64,000 nt of DNA from an uncultured Ruminococcus sp. (GCA_958403905.1 CATXZD010000003.1:62001-126000); one strand, 5' to 3'. Shown: positions 45,104-54,150, counted from the first letter of the stretch. Program-made: numbers and translations. Notes: generated by a model from the sequence alone, not told the origin.

Positions 45104-45864
45104 GAAATCTGCTGCTGACAATTTCATATGACGGCAAAAGCTTTCACGGTTGGCAAATTCAGCAAAATGCGCTGACGGTTCAGGAAGTTTTTCAGGCGTC
45201 GCTAGAAAAAATTATCGGCAGTGACTTTGATGTAAAAGGCTGCAGCCGCACCGACAGCGGAGTTCACGCAAATATGTACTGCATAAGTCTTAAAACCTCC
45301 CATCCGATAAAGCCCGAACGCTTAAAAGCGGCGCTTAACCGTTGGCTGCCAAAATCGGTTGCAGTGCTTGACTGCAAGGAAGTTTCTCTTGATTTTCATG
45401 CACGTTACAGCTGCGTAAGCAAGGAATATATTTACAAAATCTGGAACAGCGAGGTGCGCAATCCGTTTCTGGACGGATATGCCCTTCACTACAGATATAA
45501 AATAGATGAAGAAATGCTTAATAAAGCCTCTCAAGCGTATGTAGGCAGTCACGATTTTACATCGTTTTGTACGATTGATAACCGTGAAAAAGGCGATATG
45601 ATAAGAAATGTAAAGAACTTTTCCGTAGCCCGTGACGGCAATCTTGTTACAATGAGGGTTGAGGCAGACGGATTTCTTTATAATATGGTAAGGATAATGG
45701 TCGGTACACTTTTGCGTGTTCAGCAAGGGAAGATTCCTGCTGACGGCATTGCCGAAATTATTGAAAAAAAAGACAGAAAATTTGCAGGCCCCACAGCACA
45801 GGCGTGCGGATTGTATCTGAATAAAGTAAACTATAATTTATCGATCGAGTACCTCGGCGGGTAA
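45073..45864 (+). CDS. truA: tRNA pseudouridine(38-40) synthase TruA
   Basis: 263 residues from ATG 45073, which has CGGAGTGAT upstream; ATG 45058 is an alternative. Catalytic Asp61 is in CSRTDSGVHA; LTISYDGKSFHGWQ and YNMVRIMVGTLL are typical. It modifies positions 38-40 of the anticodon arm. The ecfA1-ecfA2-ecfT-truA order is common in Firmicutes. Confidence 0.94.
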   Translation: MQHIYSCGDLRNLLLTISYDGKSFHGWQIQQNALTVQEVFQASLEKIIGSDFDVKGCSRTDSGVHANMYCISLKTSHPIKPERLKAALNRWLPKSVAVLDCKEVSLDFHARYSCVSKEYIYKIWNSEVRNPFLDGYALHYRYKIDEEMLNKASQAYVGSHDFTSFCTIDNREKGDMIRNVKNFSVARDGNLVTMRVEADGFLYNMVRIMVGTLLRVQQGKIPADGIAEIIEKKDRKFAGPTAQACGLYLNKVNYNLSIEYLGG

Positions 45865-45918
45865 ATTTTAAAATATAATTACAAAAGTGTGTATATCCTT
45901 TCAAGGGAGTGAAAATGG

Positions 45919-47193
45919 GTGTTTAAAAAATTTAAAGGACATTACGCTGAGCGAAAAAAGTCTGAACGTGATGTGATCAGCTATGAAGATATGCCGCTTG
46001 ACGATTATGAGCAGGAAAAAACAGACATATCTCCCGAAGCAGTTAAAAAAATAATTATCGGCGTGTGTGTTGCGCTTGCGGCAGGGTTGATTGTTTTTGC
46101 CTTTGCAAATCGTGATAACCTTACATGGGACAATATTTCCAACTGGTGGACATACGATGTCCTCGGCAACGCAGGCAACGGTTACCCCGTAAACCTTATA
46201 GGCACCGAGGTTAAATCCGGCAACTTTGCTGTAAATCAGAATCACGTTGCATATGCCTCGGATACCTCTTTTGTCACGCTGAATTCAACAGGAAGCGAGA
46301 TTGCAAATGTTCAGCTTCGTTATTCAAAACCTGTTATGAAGTCGTCGGGCAACAGATTTTTAACCTATGGAATTGGTACTACCGGCTACCAGATTCAGGA
46401 CTTTGACGGAATGCTTTACTCAGGAGAAGCCGAGGGTGCAATCTATACCGCCGATATTTCGTCAAACGGAGTATACGGCATTGTTACCGAGGGCGGCGGA
46501 TACCTTTCTATTCTTTATGTTTTCAACAGTAATAACAATAGAATATACAAGTATTCATTTTCGGAATATTACATAAATTCAATAGCACTCAACAGCGACG
46601 GAAGCGGTGGTATAGCCTGTGGAATTGCAAGCGACAACGGCGCTGTTAAAACAGGCGTCTACGTGCTTGATTTTGCAAAGGAAGAACCCGTTTCTCAATA
46701 CAGCATTAGCGCAGACACAATAGTTGACTGCGATTATCTTAATGACAACAGAGCAGTGCTTGTCGGTCAGTCTTCCTCCTATGTTATCAAAAGGGGAGAA
46801 GAAAACTACGTTACTATAAAGTATGACAGTAAAACTCTTGCAAATTACTGTTTTAATCCCGACACCAATTCCTTTGCACTTGCACTTTCAAAAAGCGGTG
46901 ATGGAAGAAATTGTGTAATCGACATTTACAATGATAACGGAGAAAGGACAAGCTCCATTGATACTGATTACGGCGCTGAGTCAATTTCTCTTTATAAAGG
47001 TACTGTAGCTATTCTTGACGGAAACACTGCCTATGGTTTTAACAGCACGGGTGATTTGCTTTACTCCTGCGACACGGGAACAGGTTCAAAAAGACTTATT
47101 CTTACATCTGATAATACAGCTTATGTTTTAAGTGTAAATCAGGTAAGGTATTTTGACTTGTCAAAAAACTCAACGGAAGATACGGCAAATTGA
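45919..47193 (+). CDS. DUF5711 family membrane-anchored beta-propeller-like protein
   Basis: 424 residues from GTG 45919 (AGGGAGTG upstream). A cytoplasmic ~50-residue acidic/basic tail, one membrane helix (IIIGVCVALAAGLIVFAFA), then about 350 residues of repeated beta-strand units outside the membrane, each with short GNR, DGS or GDLL turns, suggesting a propeller. This matches DUF5711 proteins of Clostridia. Function unknown. The next gene encodes a CvpA protein, 15 bases on. Confidence 0.75.
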   Translation: MFKKFKGHYAERKKSERDVISYEDMPLDDYEQEKTDISPEAVKKIIIGVCVALAAGLIVFAFANRDNLTWDNISNWWTYDVLGNAGNGYPVNLIGTEVKSGNFAVNQNHVAYASDTSFVTLNSTGSEIANVQLRYSKPVMKSSGNRFLTYGIGTTGYQIQDFDGMLYSGEAEGAIYTADISSNGVYGIVTEGGGYLSILYVFNSNNNRIYKYSFSEYYINSIALNSDGSGGIACGIASDNGAVKTGVYVLDFAKEEPVSQYSISADTIVDCDYLNDNRAVLVGQSSSYVIKRGEENYVTIKYDSKTLANYCFNPDTNSFALALSKSGDGRNCVIDIYNDNGERTSSIDTDYGAESISLYKGTVAILDGNTAYGFNSTGDLLYSCDTGTGSKRLILTSDNTAYVLSVNQVRYFDLSKNSTEDTAN

Positions 47194-47208
47194 TTTTTGG
47201 AGCGGTCT

Positions 47209-47883
47209 ATGATAGTTGATATTATAATTATAGCGATAATAGTTTTGTTTGTAATAATCGGTGTAAAGCGCGGACTGGCAAAAACTATTTTGAATCTTGC
47301 AGGGCTTGTATTAACAGCGGTATCAGCTTATTACATTTCGTCATTTTTATCACAGCTTTTCTATGATATGTTTATAAAACAGACGGTAATAACTAACACC
47401 CAACAGATAATTGAGCAAAACGGAATTGACTATGCAGTAAGTAACTGCCTTGAAGCAGTACCGCAGTGGATAAACGGAATAATCTCGTTTATTGTTGGAG
47501 CTTTCGGAATCAGCTTAAATGAATTTCAGAATCAAATAACTGTACCTGCAAATATATCCTCGTCGACAAGTCAGGTTATCGAAAGCGTATTAGCTCCCGT
47601 TGTAACCTCGGTTCTTTCAATTATTCTTGTAATCATACTTTTTATAATAATTTTAATTATTGTCAAAAAGCTGGTAAAACTTGTCCTGAGGATATTCAAC
47701 ATTCCCGTAATTAAGCAGATAAATCAGTTTCTCGGCGGAATTTTCGGTTTAGCGGAGGGTTTGCTCATCGTCTTTATTGCTGTGAATATTATAAGTATGG
47801 CGGCAGGTTTTTCAAATCCTGATTTGCAAAACAACGGGTTGTTCAACGGCGAAATTTTTAAATTTTTTTCTATAAAAATATAG
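47209..47883 (+). CDS. CvpA family membrane protein
   Basis: 224 residues from ATG 47209 (TTGGAGCGG upstream). About four membrane helices; the N-terminal VDIIIIAIIVLFVIIGVKRG and GLAKTILNLAG match the CvpA (colicin V production) family start. A glycine-rich final helix (IFGLAEGLLIVFIAV) closes the domain. Role uncertain; family members link to envelope integrity. Cotranscribed with the DUF5711 gene. Confidence 0.8.
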   Translation: MIVDIIIIAIIVLFVIIGVKRGLAKTILNLAGLVLTAVSAYYISSFLSQLFYDMFIKQTVITNTQQIIEQNGIDYAVSNCLEAVPQWINGIISFIVGAFGISLNEFQNQITVPANISSSTSQVIESVLAPVVTSVLSIILVIILFIIILIIVKKLVKLVLRIFNIPVIKQINQFLGGIFGLAEGLLIVFIAVNIISMAAGFSNPDLQNNGLFNGEIFKFFSIKI

Positions 47884-47914
47884 AATAGATGTTATACTTC
47901 TATGGGGTGATTTT

Positions 47915-48499
47915 ATGGATAATAATGAAAAGTGGAGTTTTAAACCGAAAGACTTAGTTACAATTCCGAATATTCTGACTTACATCAGAATAATTCTGAT
48001 TGTACCGTTTGTTTACTATTTTCTAAAAGAGAATTATATTCCATCCGTAATCTGCATTGGCGTTTCCGGACTTACCGATTGCTTTGACGGTATGATTGCA
48101 CGCAGATTTAATCAGGTTACTTCTCTCGGAAAAATTCTTGACCCTATTGCCGACAAATTCACGCTTTTGGCAGTTGTAATTTGTATGGTAATATATGTTC
48201 CTATTGTACTTCCTGTTCTTGTGGTACTCCTTTTAAAGGACGTTTTGATGTTGCTAGGCGGAATGGATTTAATAAACAAAGGTATAACCCCTCCGGCGGC
48301 AAAATGGTACGGAAAGCTCGGCACCGTGGTGTTTTATATATCAGTATTTACAATAATTTTTCTTAAAGCCGCTTTTTGTATTGAAAACTTTGCACTTGAT
48401 GTTTCATTGTTGTCGGTAACGGCAATAACAATGCTTTTTGCCCTTTATCAGTACGGAAAAATCTATTTTCAGCTTATAAAAGAGTATAACAGCAATTAA
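47915..48499 (+). CDS. pgsA: CDP-diacylglycerol-glycerol-3-phosphate 3-phosphatidyltransferase
   Basis: 194 residues with about five membrane helices. The CDP-alcohol phosphotransferase motif is complete: DCFDGMIARR, G eight residues later, and LDPIADK. The N-terminal IPNILTYIRI is typical of PgsA. It makes phosphatidylglycerol phosphate at the membrane. Confidence 0.92.
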   Translation: MDNNEKWSFKPKDLVTIPNILTYIRIILIVPFVYYFLKENYIPSVICIGVSGLTDCFDGMIARRFNQVTSLGKILDPIADKFTLLAVVICMVIYVPIVLPVLVVLLLKDVLMLLGGMDLINKGITPPAAKWYGKLGTVVFYISVFTIIFLKAAFCIENFALDVSLLSVTAITMLFALYQYGKIYFQLIKEYNSN

Positions 48500-48618
48500 A
48501 ACTCAAAAGAAAATTCAGAAAGTTCATATTTTGACAAATTACCATTGAAATTTGTTTTATAAACATATATAATGTATACTGATTGGATATACAAGTTTTA
48601 CATATTAAGGAGAATACT

Positions 48619-50958
48619 ATGCTTTGCAGCAGATGTGGAAAACGACAGGCAGTTGTTTTCGTTTCTAATAATAACTCAAAAGACGCTCCGACAGCAGGCT
48701 ATTGCCTTACCTGTGCAAAGGAGCTTGGCATAAAACCCGTTGAAGATTTAATCAGCAAAATGGGAATTTCAGATGAAGATTTGGAAAATGTTCAGGATCA
48801 GATGAACAGCCTTATGCAGAATATGGGCGAGAACGGCGACATTTCACAGCTTATGGAACAACTCGGCGCTGATAATCTTGCAGAACAAATGGACCAGTTC
48901 GATGCTGAAAACGGCGGAAGTGACGATGATGACTTCTCGCACGGAGCACCTGCTTTTCCTGCGTTTTTTAATAATTTGTTCGGCGGCGGTCAGACCAATA
49001 ATGCAAATGCCGGTAATAACGGCTCGAAGTCGAATAAAAAAGAAAAGAAAAGAAAGCATATAAGCCTTTACTGCGAGGATTTAACACGTAAGGCAAGAGA
49101 GGGCAAAATTGACAGAATTATAGGACGTGATACTGAAATTGAACGTGTAATTCAAATTTTGTCACGCCGTACAAAGAACAACCCCTGCCTTATCGGCGAG
49201 CCTGGTGTAGGTAAAACAGCAATCGCAGAAGGACTTGCACTTAGAATTGCTTCGGGCAATGTTCCGCAAAGGCTTAAAAATAAGGAGATTCAGCTTCTTG
49301 ACCTCACCTCTCTTGTAGCGGGAACACAGTTCAGAGGTCAGTTTGAAAGCCGTATAAAGGGACTTGTTTCCGAGATTAAGGAAAGCGGCAATGTCATTTT
49401 ATTTATCGACGAGGTGCACAGCCTTGTCGGAACAGGTGACAACGAAGGTACGATGAACGCCGCAAATATCTTAAAGCCTGCTCTTTCAAGGGGTGAGGTT
49501 CAGGTAATCGGCGCAACAACCTTTAATGAATACAGAAAATATATTGAGAAAGACTCTGCTCTTGAAAGAAGATTTCAGCCCGTTAAGGTCGGCGAGCCTA
49601 CAATTGCGCAGACAATTGACGTTATTGCAGGCGTAAAGAGTTACTATGAACAGCACCACAGAGTGATTGTTGATGATGACGTAGTGCGCAAGACTGTCAT
49701 TCTTTCAGAGCGTTATATCACCGACAGATTCCTGCCGGATAAGGCGATTGACCTTTTAGACGAAAGCTGTGCCTGCGCCGCACTCCGCAACAAAACAATG
49801 GAGCGTTATGACAAGCTTAATGATGAAAAGTCCAAGCTTTCTTTACAGAAAGAGGAAATCTCAACATCTGAAGAGGTTGACTATCAGGCGCTTGCAGAGG
49901 TAAATACAAGCCTTGCAAAAATCCAGTCTGAGCTTTCGCAGATTGACCCCGAAAGCCTTACTGCAAAGGTAACAGAAGAAGATATTGCCAAGGTTATCGA
50001 GCTGTGGACAGGAATTCCTGCGTCAAGAATCAGGGAAAACGAGCTTTCAAAGCTTGCTGACCTTGATAAAGAGCTAAAGAAGAAAATCATCGGACAGGAT
50101 GAAGCCGTTGAGGTGCTGGCGTCTGCAATTAAGCGCAGCCGCTGTCAGATTTCACCAAGGCGAAGACCTGCGTCATTTATATTCGTAGGTCCTACAGGCG
50201 TTGGTAAAACGGAGCTCGTAAAGGTTTTAAGCCAACAGCTTTTTGACACTCCCGAAACATTGATAAGACTTGATATGTCTGAATTTATGGAAAAACATTC
50301 GGTGTCAAAAATTATCGGTTCGCCGCCCGGTTACGTTGGATATGACGAGGCAGGACAGGTTACCGAGAAGGTTCGCCGCCGTCCATATTCGGTACTTTTG
50401 TTTGATGAAATTGAGAAAGCTCATCCCGATGTACTCAATATTCTGCTCCAGATTCTTGACGAAGGTAAGGTAACGGATGCACACGGCAGAGTAGTAAATT
50501 TTGAAAATACAGTTATTGTAATGACCTCAAATGCAGGCTCAACGAGCAATGACAGTGCACTCGGTTTTGGCAAAACGCAGGAGGACGCTTCCAAGGAAAA
50601 AGTAATGAAAGCGCTTTCCGAGTTTCTGCGCCCTGAATTTATCGCACGTGTTGACGAGGTAATCGTGTTCAATATGCTCGTAAAGGATAATTTTGTAAAA
50701 ATTGCAAACCTTATGCTCTCTGAGTATGTGCCCACGCTTGAAGAAAAGCATATAAAGTTTACGTTTGATGATAAGGCTTGCGAGTTTCTTGCCGAAAAAT
50801 CCTGTTCAGGCAAGAGCGGTGCCAGAGATTTAAGAAATACTATCAGACGTGAGGTTGAGGAAAAGATTGCTTCCGCTATGATTGAATCAGGCAACGGTAA
50901 TTTAACTGCAATGAATGTAACCTCGGACGGAGAAAAAATTATACTTCAATCAATTTAA
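48619..50958 (+). CDS. clpE: ClpE-type AAA+ ATPase with N-terminal zinc finger
   Basis: 779 residues from ATG 48619 (AAGGAGA upstream). A four-cysteine zinc finger (Cys3, Cys6, Cys29, Cys32) replaces the Clp N-domain, which distinguishes ClpE from ClpC. A flexible acidic linker follows, then AAA1 (GEPGVGKTAIAEG, IDEVHSLVGTG), a coiled middle domain, and AAA2 (GPTGVGKTELVK, FDEIEKAHPDV). It unfolds substrates for ClpP under stress. No clear CtsR box is visible upstream; TTTGACAAATT at 48530 is only suggestive. Confidence 0.88.
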   Translation: MLCSRCGKRQAVVFVSNNNSKDAPTAGYCLTCAKELGIKPVEDLISKMGISDEDLENVQDQMNSLMQNMGENGDISQLMEQLGADNLAEQMDQFDAENGGSDDDDFSHGAPAFPAFFNNLFGGGQTNNANAGNNGSKSNKKEKKRKHISLYCEDLTRKAREGKIDRIIGRDTEIERVIQILSRRTKNNPCLIGEPGVGKTAIAEGLALRIASGNVPQRLKNKEIQLLDLTSLVAGTQFRGQFESRIKGLVSEIKESGNVILFIDEVHSLVGTGDNEGTMNAANILKPALSRGEVQVIGATTFNEYRKYIEKDSALERRFQPVKVGEPTIAQTIDVIAGVKSYYEQHHRVIVDDDVVRKTVILSERYITDRFLPDKAIDLLDESCACAALRNKTMERYDKLNDEKSKLSLQKEEISTSEEVDYQALAEVNTSLAKIQSELSQIDPESLTAKVTEEDIAKVIELWTGIPASRIRENELSKLADLDKELKKKIIGQDEAVEVLASAIKRSRCQISPRRRPASFIFVGPTGVGKTELVKVLSQQLFDTPETLIRLDMSEFMEKHSVSKIIGSPPGYVGYDEAGQVTEKVRRRPYSVLLFDEIEKAHPDVLNILLQILDEGKVTDAHGRVVNFENTVIVMTSNAGSTSNDSALGFGKTQEDASKEKVMKALSEFLRPEFIARVDEVIVFNMLVKDNFVKIANLMLSEYVPTLEEKHIKFTFDDKACEFLAEKSCSGKSGARDLRNTIRREVEEKIASAMIESGNGNLTAMNVTSDGEKIILQSI

Positions 50959-50961
50959 CAC

Positions 50962-50990
50962 TTGACAATGCAACGGAATAGTGATATAAT
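50962..50990 (+). promoter_or_regulatory. Consensus promoter of tRNA-Gly
   Basis: Perfect TTGACA and TATAAT with a 17-bp spacer, 18 bases before the mature tRNA 5' end. Confidence 0.9.
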
Positions 50991-51008
50991 TATTACCGTT
51001 GCAGATAA

Positions 51009-51082
51009 GCGGATGTAGTTTAGTGGTAGAACTTCAGCCTTCCAAGCTGATCGTGTGGGTTCGATTCCCATCATCCGCTCCA
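51009..51082 (+). tRNA. tRNA-Gly (anticodon UCC), CCA encoded
   Basis: Acceptor arms GCGGATG and CATCCGC pair perfectly, with discriminator T (U73, the bacterial tRNA-Gly norm) and an encoded CCA at 51080-51082. The anticodon loop CTTCCAA gives UCC; the T arm carries GGTTCGATTCC. Such 3' ends are frequent integration targets for mobile elements, and an AT-rich accessory island starts downstream. Confidence 0.96.
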
Positions 51083-51344
51083 AAACAGTAAAGTGATTTA
51101 AGCAGCCGAAAAGCTGTTTAAATCGCTCGGCTGTAACAAGTATAGATATTACGGATTTATTGTATCTGCTGTTGGTCAGGTGTTCACGACGCACCACTAA
51201 CGCGGCTAACCAATTGGTTCAAGCTGGAGGATAGTCACAGCGTAACGGCAACAAGGTAAAATCCAGAGTTGACGACAGATGACATTCACGGGCTAAGCGG
51301 GAAATGCATCCTTTACGTTAATCCGTCTATATTATTCAATTTTC
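51083..51344 (+). other. Unexplained GC-richer non-coding stretch after tRNA-Gly
   Basis: About 260 bases without a credible ORF and visibly richer in GC than the island that follows. It holds inverted repeats: GATTTAA plus CAGC pairing with GCTG plus TTTAAATC (51095-51124), a GGTG/CACC hairpin near 51180-51195, and the palindrome AACCAATTGGTT at 51208-51219. It could be a structured RNA cotranscribed with the tRNA or an integration-site scar. I recognise no RNA family. Confidence 0.4.
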
Positions 51345-51527
51345 TTGTAAAAAGAAATAAGACCTGCACCACGGGCAATGTAATACAGGTCTTGACAAAA
51401 GTATAATAAGCGTTTATGATAAAACGCATATCAAGCTTCACAAGTTCTGAGTAGGTGTCTTACTCGGGGCGCATGCCTGTTTGTTGTTGGTAGCAACATA
51501 CGGGCTGTGGGGCTTATTTATTTTCAC
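51345..51527 (-). ncRNA. Candidate ~180-nt small RNA gene
   Basis: On the minus strand a perfect promoter (51534-51562) is followed by a sequence that can fold into a three-way junction: AAGCCCCAC pairs with GTGAAGCTT, ACAGGC pairs with GCCCGT, and GAGTA pairs with TACTC. A GCGTTT/AAACGC hairpin comes next. It ends in a stem AAGACCTG/CAGGTCTT followed by ATTTCTTTTT, a likely terminator. No ORF is present. Length would suit 6S RNA, but the fold is not the 6S long hairpin. Confidence 0.5.
51359..51394 (-). terminator. Terminator of the candidate small RNA
   Basis: Stem AAGACCTG/CAGGTCTT (8 bp) followed on the minus strand by ATTTCTTTTT. Confidence 0.6.
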
Positions 51528-51533
51528 AATAAT

Positions 51534-51562
51534 ATTATATAATAATTGTAAAAATTTGTCAA
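51534..51562 (-). promoter_or_regulatory. Perfect sigma-A promoter of the candidate small RNA
   Basis: Minus strand TTGACA (51557-51562), 17-bp spacer, TATAAT (51534-51539). There is no coding frame downstream on that strand before the tRNA region. Confidence 0.8.
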
Positions 51563-51623
51563 TATCTTTTTTAAAAGTTTATTTTAGATATTTTTTTACC
51601 TAAGTAACTGAATAAAAACGCAC

Positions 51624-51646
51624 AAGTGTCCCTCCAAGGGACACTT
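51624..51646. repeat. Island palindrome copy a
   Basis: Left arm AAGTGTCCCTC, centre C, right arm AAGGGACACTT with one arm base changed from G to A. It lies before the zinc-ribbon gene. The right flank (AAAAAATAATTT then ATAGTGAAAA) resembles that of copy c. Confidence 0.9.
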
Positions 51647-51751
51647 AAAAAATAATTTCATAGTGAAAATATATAACTGTTGGGCGCGAAATATGTAATT
51701 TTATAAGATTATTAGTACTTTGAATGGTAGTTCTTTAGGAGTTGATAAAAT

Positions 51752-52336
51752 TTGATAAGATTTGTAATTAAAAAAAGCGGTGAAGTCAAAAAAGCTTTTT
51801 CAGCTAAAGAAAATGCTGGAAAGATTTATATTAAATTTACTGAAAATGGAAAGGAGTATGCATATAACAAAGACAAAATAGAGATAATTGTGGATAAAAA
51901 TGATTCTCAAGAATTAATAAAAAATGAATTACCGTTTAGAGTTTATGCCTTTAAGAAGCAATGTTATAGATGCCATAAATTTACCGATATAATTACATAC
52001 ATAAAATTTGCTGATGGTAATCTAGAAGATTTAGTTTATCCGTGGAATAAAAACAGGTTGATGAAAGCTCAAAGTCATCAACATATACTAGCGCATATAC
52101 AAGATCCCAGTATAGAATATTATGGCTTAATAATTGTTGGTGATTGTCAGGAATATGATGATGTTCTTATGAAAGAGTTTCCTAACAAAATATCTGTACA
52201 ATATAGTTCAACTACACAAACTTCTTATCCTATGAACTTATGTAGTCATTGTGGTGCACAGCAAGGTCACTATTTTGTATATAAACAAGTTAACGAGATG
52301 ATTCAAGCTATGCAGAAGATTGATATTCTTGAATAA
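51752..52336 (+). CDS. Hypothetical protein with two CxxC zinc-ribbon pairs
   Basis: 194 residues from TTG 51752 with TAGGAG 9 bases upstream. The middle has CYRCHKFTD near residue 70 and the C-terminal part CSHCGAQQGHYF near residue 165; the two CxxC pairs could build one zinc site. The region between carries aromatic, beta-rich sequence. No family recognised. Codon use is strongly AT-biased compared with the housekeeping genes. It is followed by a polytopic membrane protein gene and both lie between palindrome copies a and b. Confidence 0.6.
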   Translation: MIRFVIKKSGEVKKAFSAKENAGKIYIKFTENGKEYAYNKDKIEIIVDKNDSQELIKNELPFRVYAFKKQCYRCHKFTDIITYIKFADGNLEDLVYPWNKNRLMKAQSHQHILAHIQDPSIEYYGLIIVGDCQEYDDVLMKEFPNKISVQYSSTTQTSYPMNLCSHCGAQQGHYFVYKQVNEMIQAMQKIDILE

Positions 52337-52430
52337 GTTTCAATTTTGCTTTTTTACTTGAGACTTGAAAATCCATATTATAGTAAATATTACGTAACAA
52401 AAATAGATTATTGTAAAAGGAGAGGGCAAT

Positions 52431-53450
52431 ATGAATTCAATAAATAATTTTTTAAATAAAAGAAGTAATTTTTTTATATGGAAAAAATACTATGATTTTT
52501 TTTGGAATAGCAATAATATGCTGTTAAGATATTTGTATATTGTTATTCCTATTGCGTTGTTATTTGTACTTTATTTAGTAATATATTTCTGTGGTGGATA
52601 CGATTTTAAGGGTTATTCATTCGTAAATGATTATGCAAATTCTCTTGTTATTCCGTATATTATGCTTTTTGGATATTATTTTACGGGTTGGTTATTTAAT
52701 TATTCAAATAAAATTATTGAAGATCTAATTACACGATATAATTTATCTGTAAAAAATCAAAGAAAATATATTAGGGCCGAGAAGTTATATAAAATAATGC
52801 AACTGTTTTCATATTTTATACCTCTTGTCAGTTTGATTTTTATATTTGTTGCTAATGAGAATATGGATAAAAACTGGTATTCAGTATTACCGTATGGTTG
52901 CTTACTATTTTATAAACTGGTAATTATTTTTACTTGGTATTTAGCTGCTTCACTTATTATAATTGCAATATTTTCATTGATTAAAATTCATTATGTTTTA
53001 AAGGATATTAATATTAAAGATATAAATATTTACGATAGCGACAATAATTGTGGTTTTTTCTATTGTAATAAACTTATTATATTTTTTCTTGGAATTAGCC
53101 TGTACTATCTCTTTGCAGGAAATATTATAGTTTTTTCAGATTTTAATGCTGTAAGGTTTCATATTGAAAATACTTTCTATAAATATCCTTGGGCAGGTTG
53201 TATATTCTTAATTATGTTTTTTATGTATTTAGCAACTGTACTTGTAACTATGTTTGATAGTATTTCCTTGGTAAGCAAAGTTAAACAGACTACTTTACAA
53301 AAAAAGGATATTAATTCTGTTGATTATGATAAAGTTTCTAGAGTTCGGACGTTTCCAATTACATTGGAGACAATTACTGCTTTTTTTTCGGTTTGGGTAA
53401 TTCCATTTCTTATGCTGCTAGTAACTGTATATAGTGCATTTTTTAGATAA
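52431..53450 (+). CDS. Polytopic membrane protein of unknown function
   Basis: 339 residues with about seven to eight membrane helices (for example YIVIPIALLFVLYLVIYF, LIIFFLGISLYYLF and the final WVIPFLMLLVTVYSAFF). AGGAGAGG lies just before the ATG. No transporter or enzyme motif is visible. It is AT-rich, like its neighbours, and probably pairs with the zinc-ribbon gene 94 bases upstream as one palindrome-bounded module. Confidence 0.6.
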   Translation: MNSINNFLNKRSNFFIWKKYYDFFWNSNNMLLRYLYIVIPIALLFVLYLVIYFCGGYDFKGYSFVNDYANSLVIPYIMLFGYYFTGWLFNYSNKIIEDLITRYNLSVKNQRKYIRAEKLYKIMQLFSYFIPLVSLIFIFVANENMDKNWYSVLPYGCLLFYKLVIIFTWYLAASLIIIAIFSLIKIHYVLKDINIKDINIYDSDNNCGFFYCNKLIIFFLGISLYYLFAGNIIVFSDFNAVRFHIENTFYKYPWAGCIFLIMFFMYLATVLVTMFDSISLVSKVKQTTLQKKDINSVDYDKVSRVRTFPITLETITAFFSVWVIPFLMLLVTVYSAFFR

Positions 53451-53525
53451 TTCAAGTTAATGTCAAGTGTGATGAAACTATAGATTCTATATAGAAAATG
53501 GATATTCTTGAATAGCGTTTATAAT

Positions 53526-53548
53526 AAGTGTCCCTCCGAGGGACACTT
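53526..53548. repeat. Island palindrome copy b
   Basis: Perfect 11-nt arms AAGTGTCCCTC and GAGGGACACTT around centre C. The match extends three more bases each side (AAT/ATT), giving 29 nt. It lies 75 bases after the membrane protein gene. Confidence 0.95.
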
Positions 53549-53615
53549 ATTTGAATTACTTGAACAGTGGAATGTTCGTCATTTTTAAAATTGTTTTAAA
53601 ATGGAGAATTATTGT

Positions 53616-54110
53616 ATGGATGTATTTCTTCTAGATATAGATATAATATCAGTTGGTGCATTAATTATCAGTGTTATCTCAATGATATTTTCTGTAATAT
53701 TCAGCTATTTGCAAATGAAACATAATAAAAATAGTGTAAGACCGATTTCTGCAATAAAAATATGTGATTATGAAGATTGTATATCTGTAAGTATAGATAA
53801 TGTCGGCACAGGACCACTTTTAATAAATAGACTTAGAATACAGAAAGAAAATCTTGAATCTTTTAATTTAATATCTTTGATGCCTAAAATCAATCAATTA
53901 TGGACTACTTTTTCTGATACAATCGATGGTAAGACGATTCCAGTCGGTGGCAAGATTAGTTTAATCGAATTAAATCCCGATAATGAAGAGATAAAAAGAT
54001 TGGTTAGAAGAGAGTTGTCTAAAATTACAATTTATTTAGAGTATACAGATATATATAATACTAAATTTAATGATAAACAGGAGTTGAATTTTTTTGGTAG
54101 GCATAGTTGA
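53616..54110 (+). CDS. Small single-span membrane protein
   Basis: 164 residues from ATG 53616, preferred over ATG 53601 because GGAG lies 9 bases before it. One N-terminal membrane helix (VGALIISVISMIFSVIFSYL) is followed by a ~120-residue soluble domain with alternating beta strands (RPISAIKICDYEDCISVSIDN, then a turn-rich C-terminus). Such anchored beta domains occur in many phage-defence loci, but I cannot assign a family. It sits alone between palindrome copies b and c. Confidence 0.55.
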   Translation: MDVFLLDIDIISVGALIISVISMIFSVIFSYLQMKHNKNSVRPISAIKICDYEDCISVSIDNVGTGPLLINRLRIQKENLESFNLISLMPKINQLWTTFSDTIDGKTIPVGGKISLIELNPDNEEIKRLVRRELSKITIYLEYTDIYNTKFNDKQELNFFGRHS

Positions 54111-54150
54111 CCTTTTGCTATATTAAAATGCATATATGTTTCCATTAGAG

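Noticed and set aside
48525..48618. CtsR operator before clpE
   Set aside because: Only a partial TTTGAC resemblance; not the tandem heptad expected.
50955..51197. 80-codon minus-strand frame containing GIEPTRSAWKAEVLPLNY
   Set aside because: It is the antisense translation of the tRNA-Gly gene, a well-known spurious ORF type.
51345..51530. Plus-strand reading of the candidate small RNA (TTGACA-17-TATGAT at 51392-51420)
   Set aside because: The minus strand has a perfect promoter and a T-rich terminator end; the plus-strand reading lacks a convincing terminator. It is kept only as an alternative.
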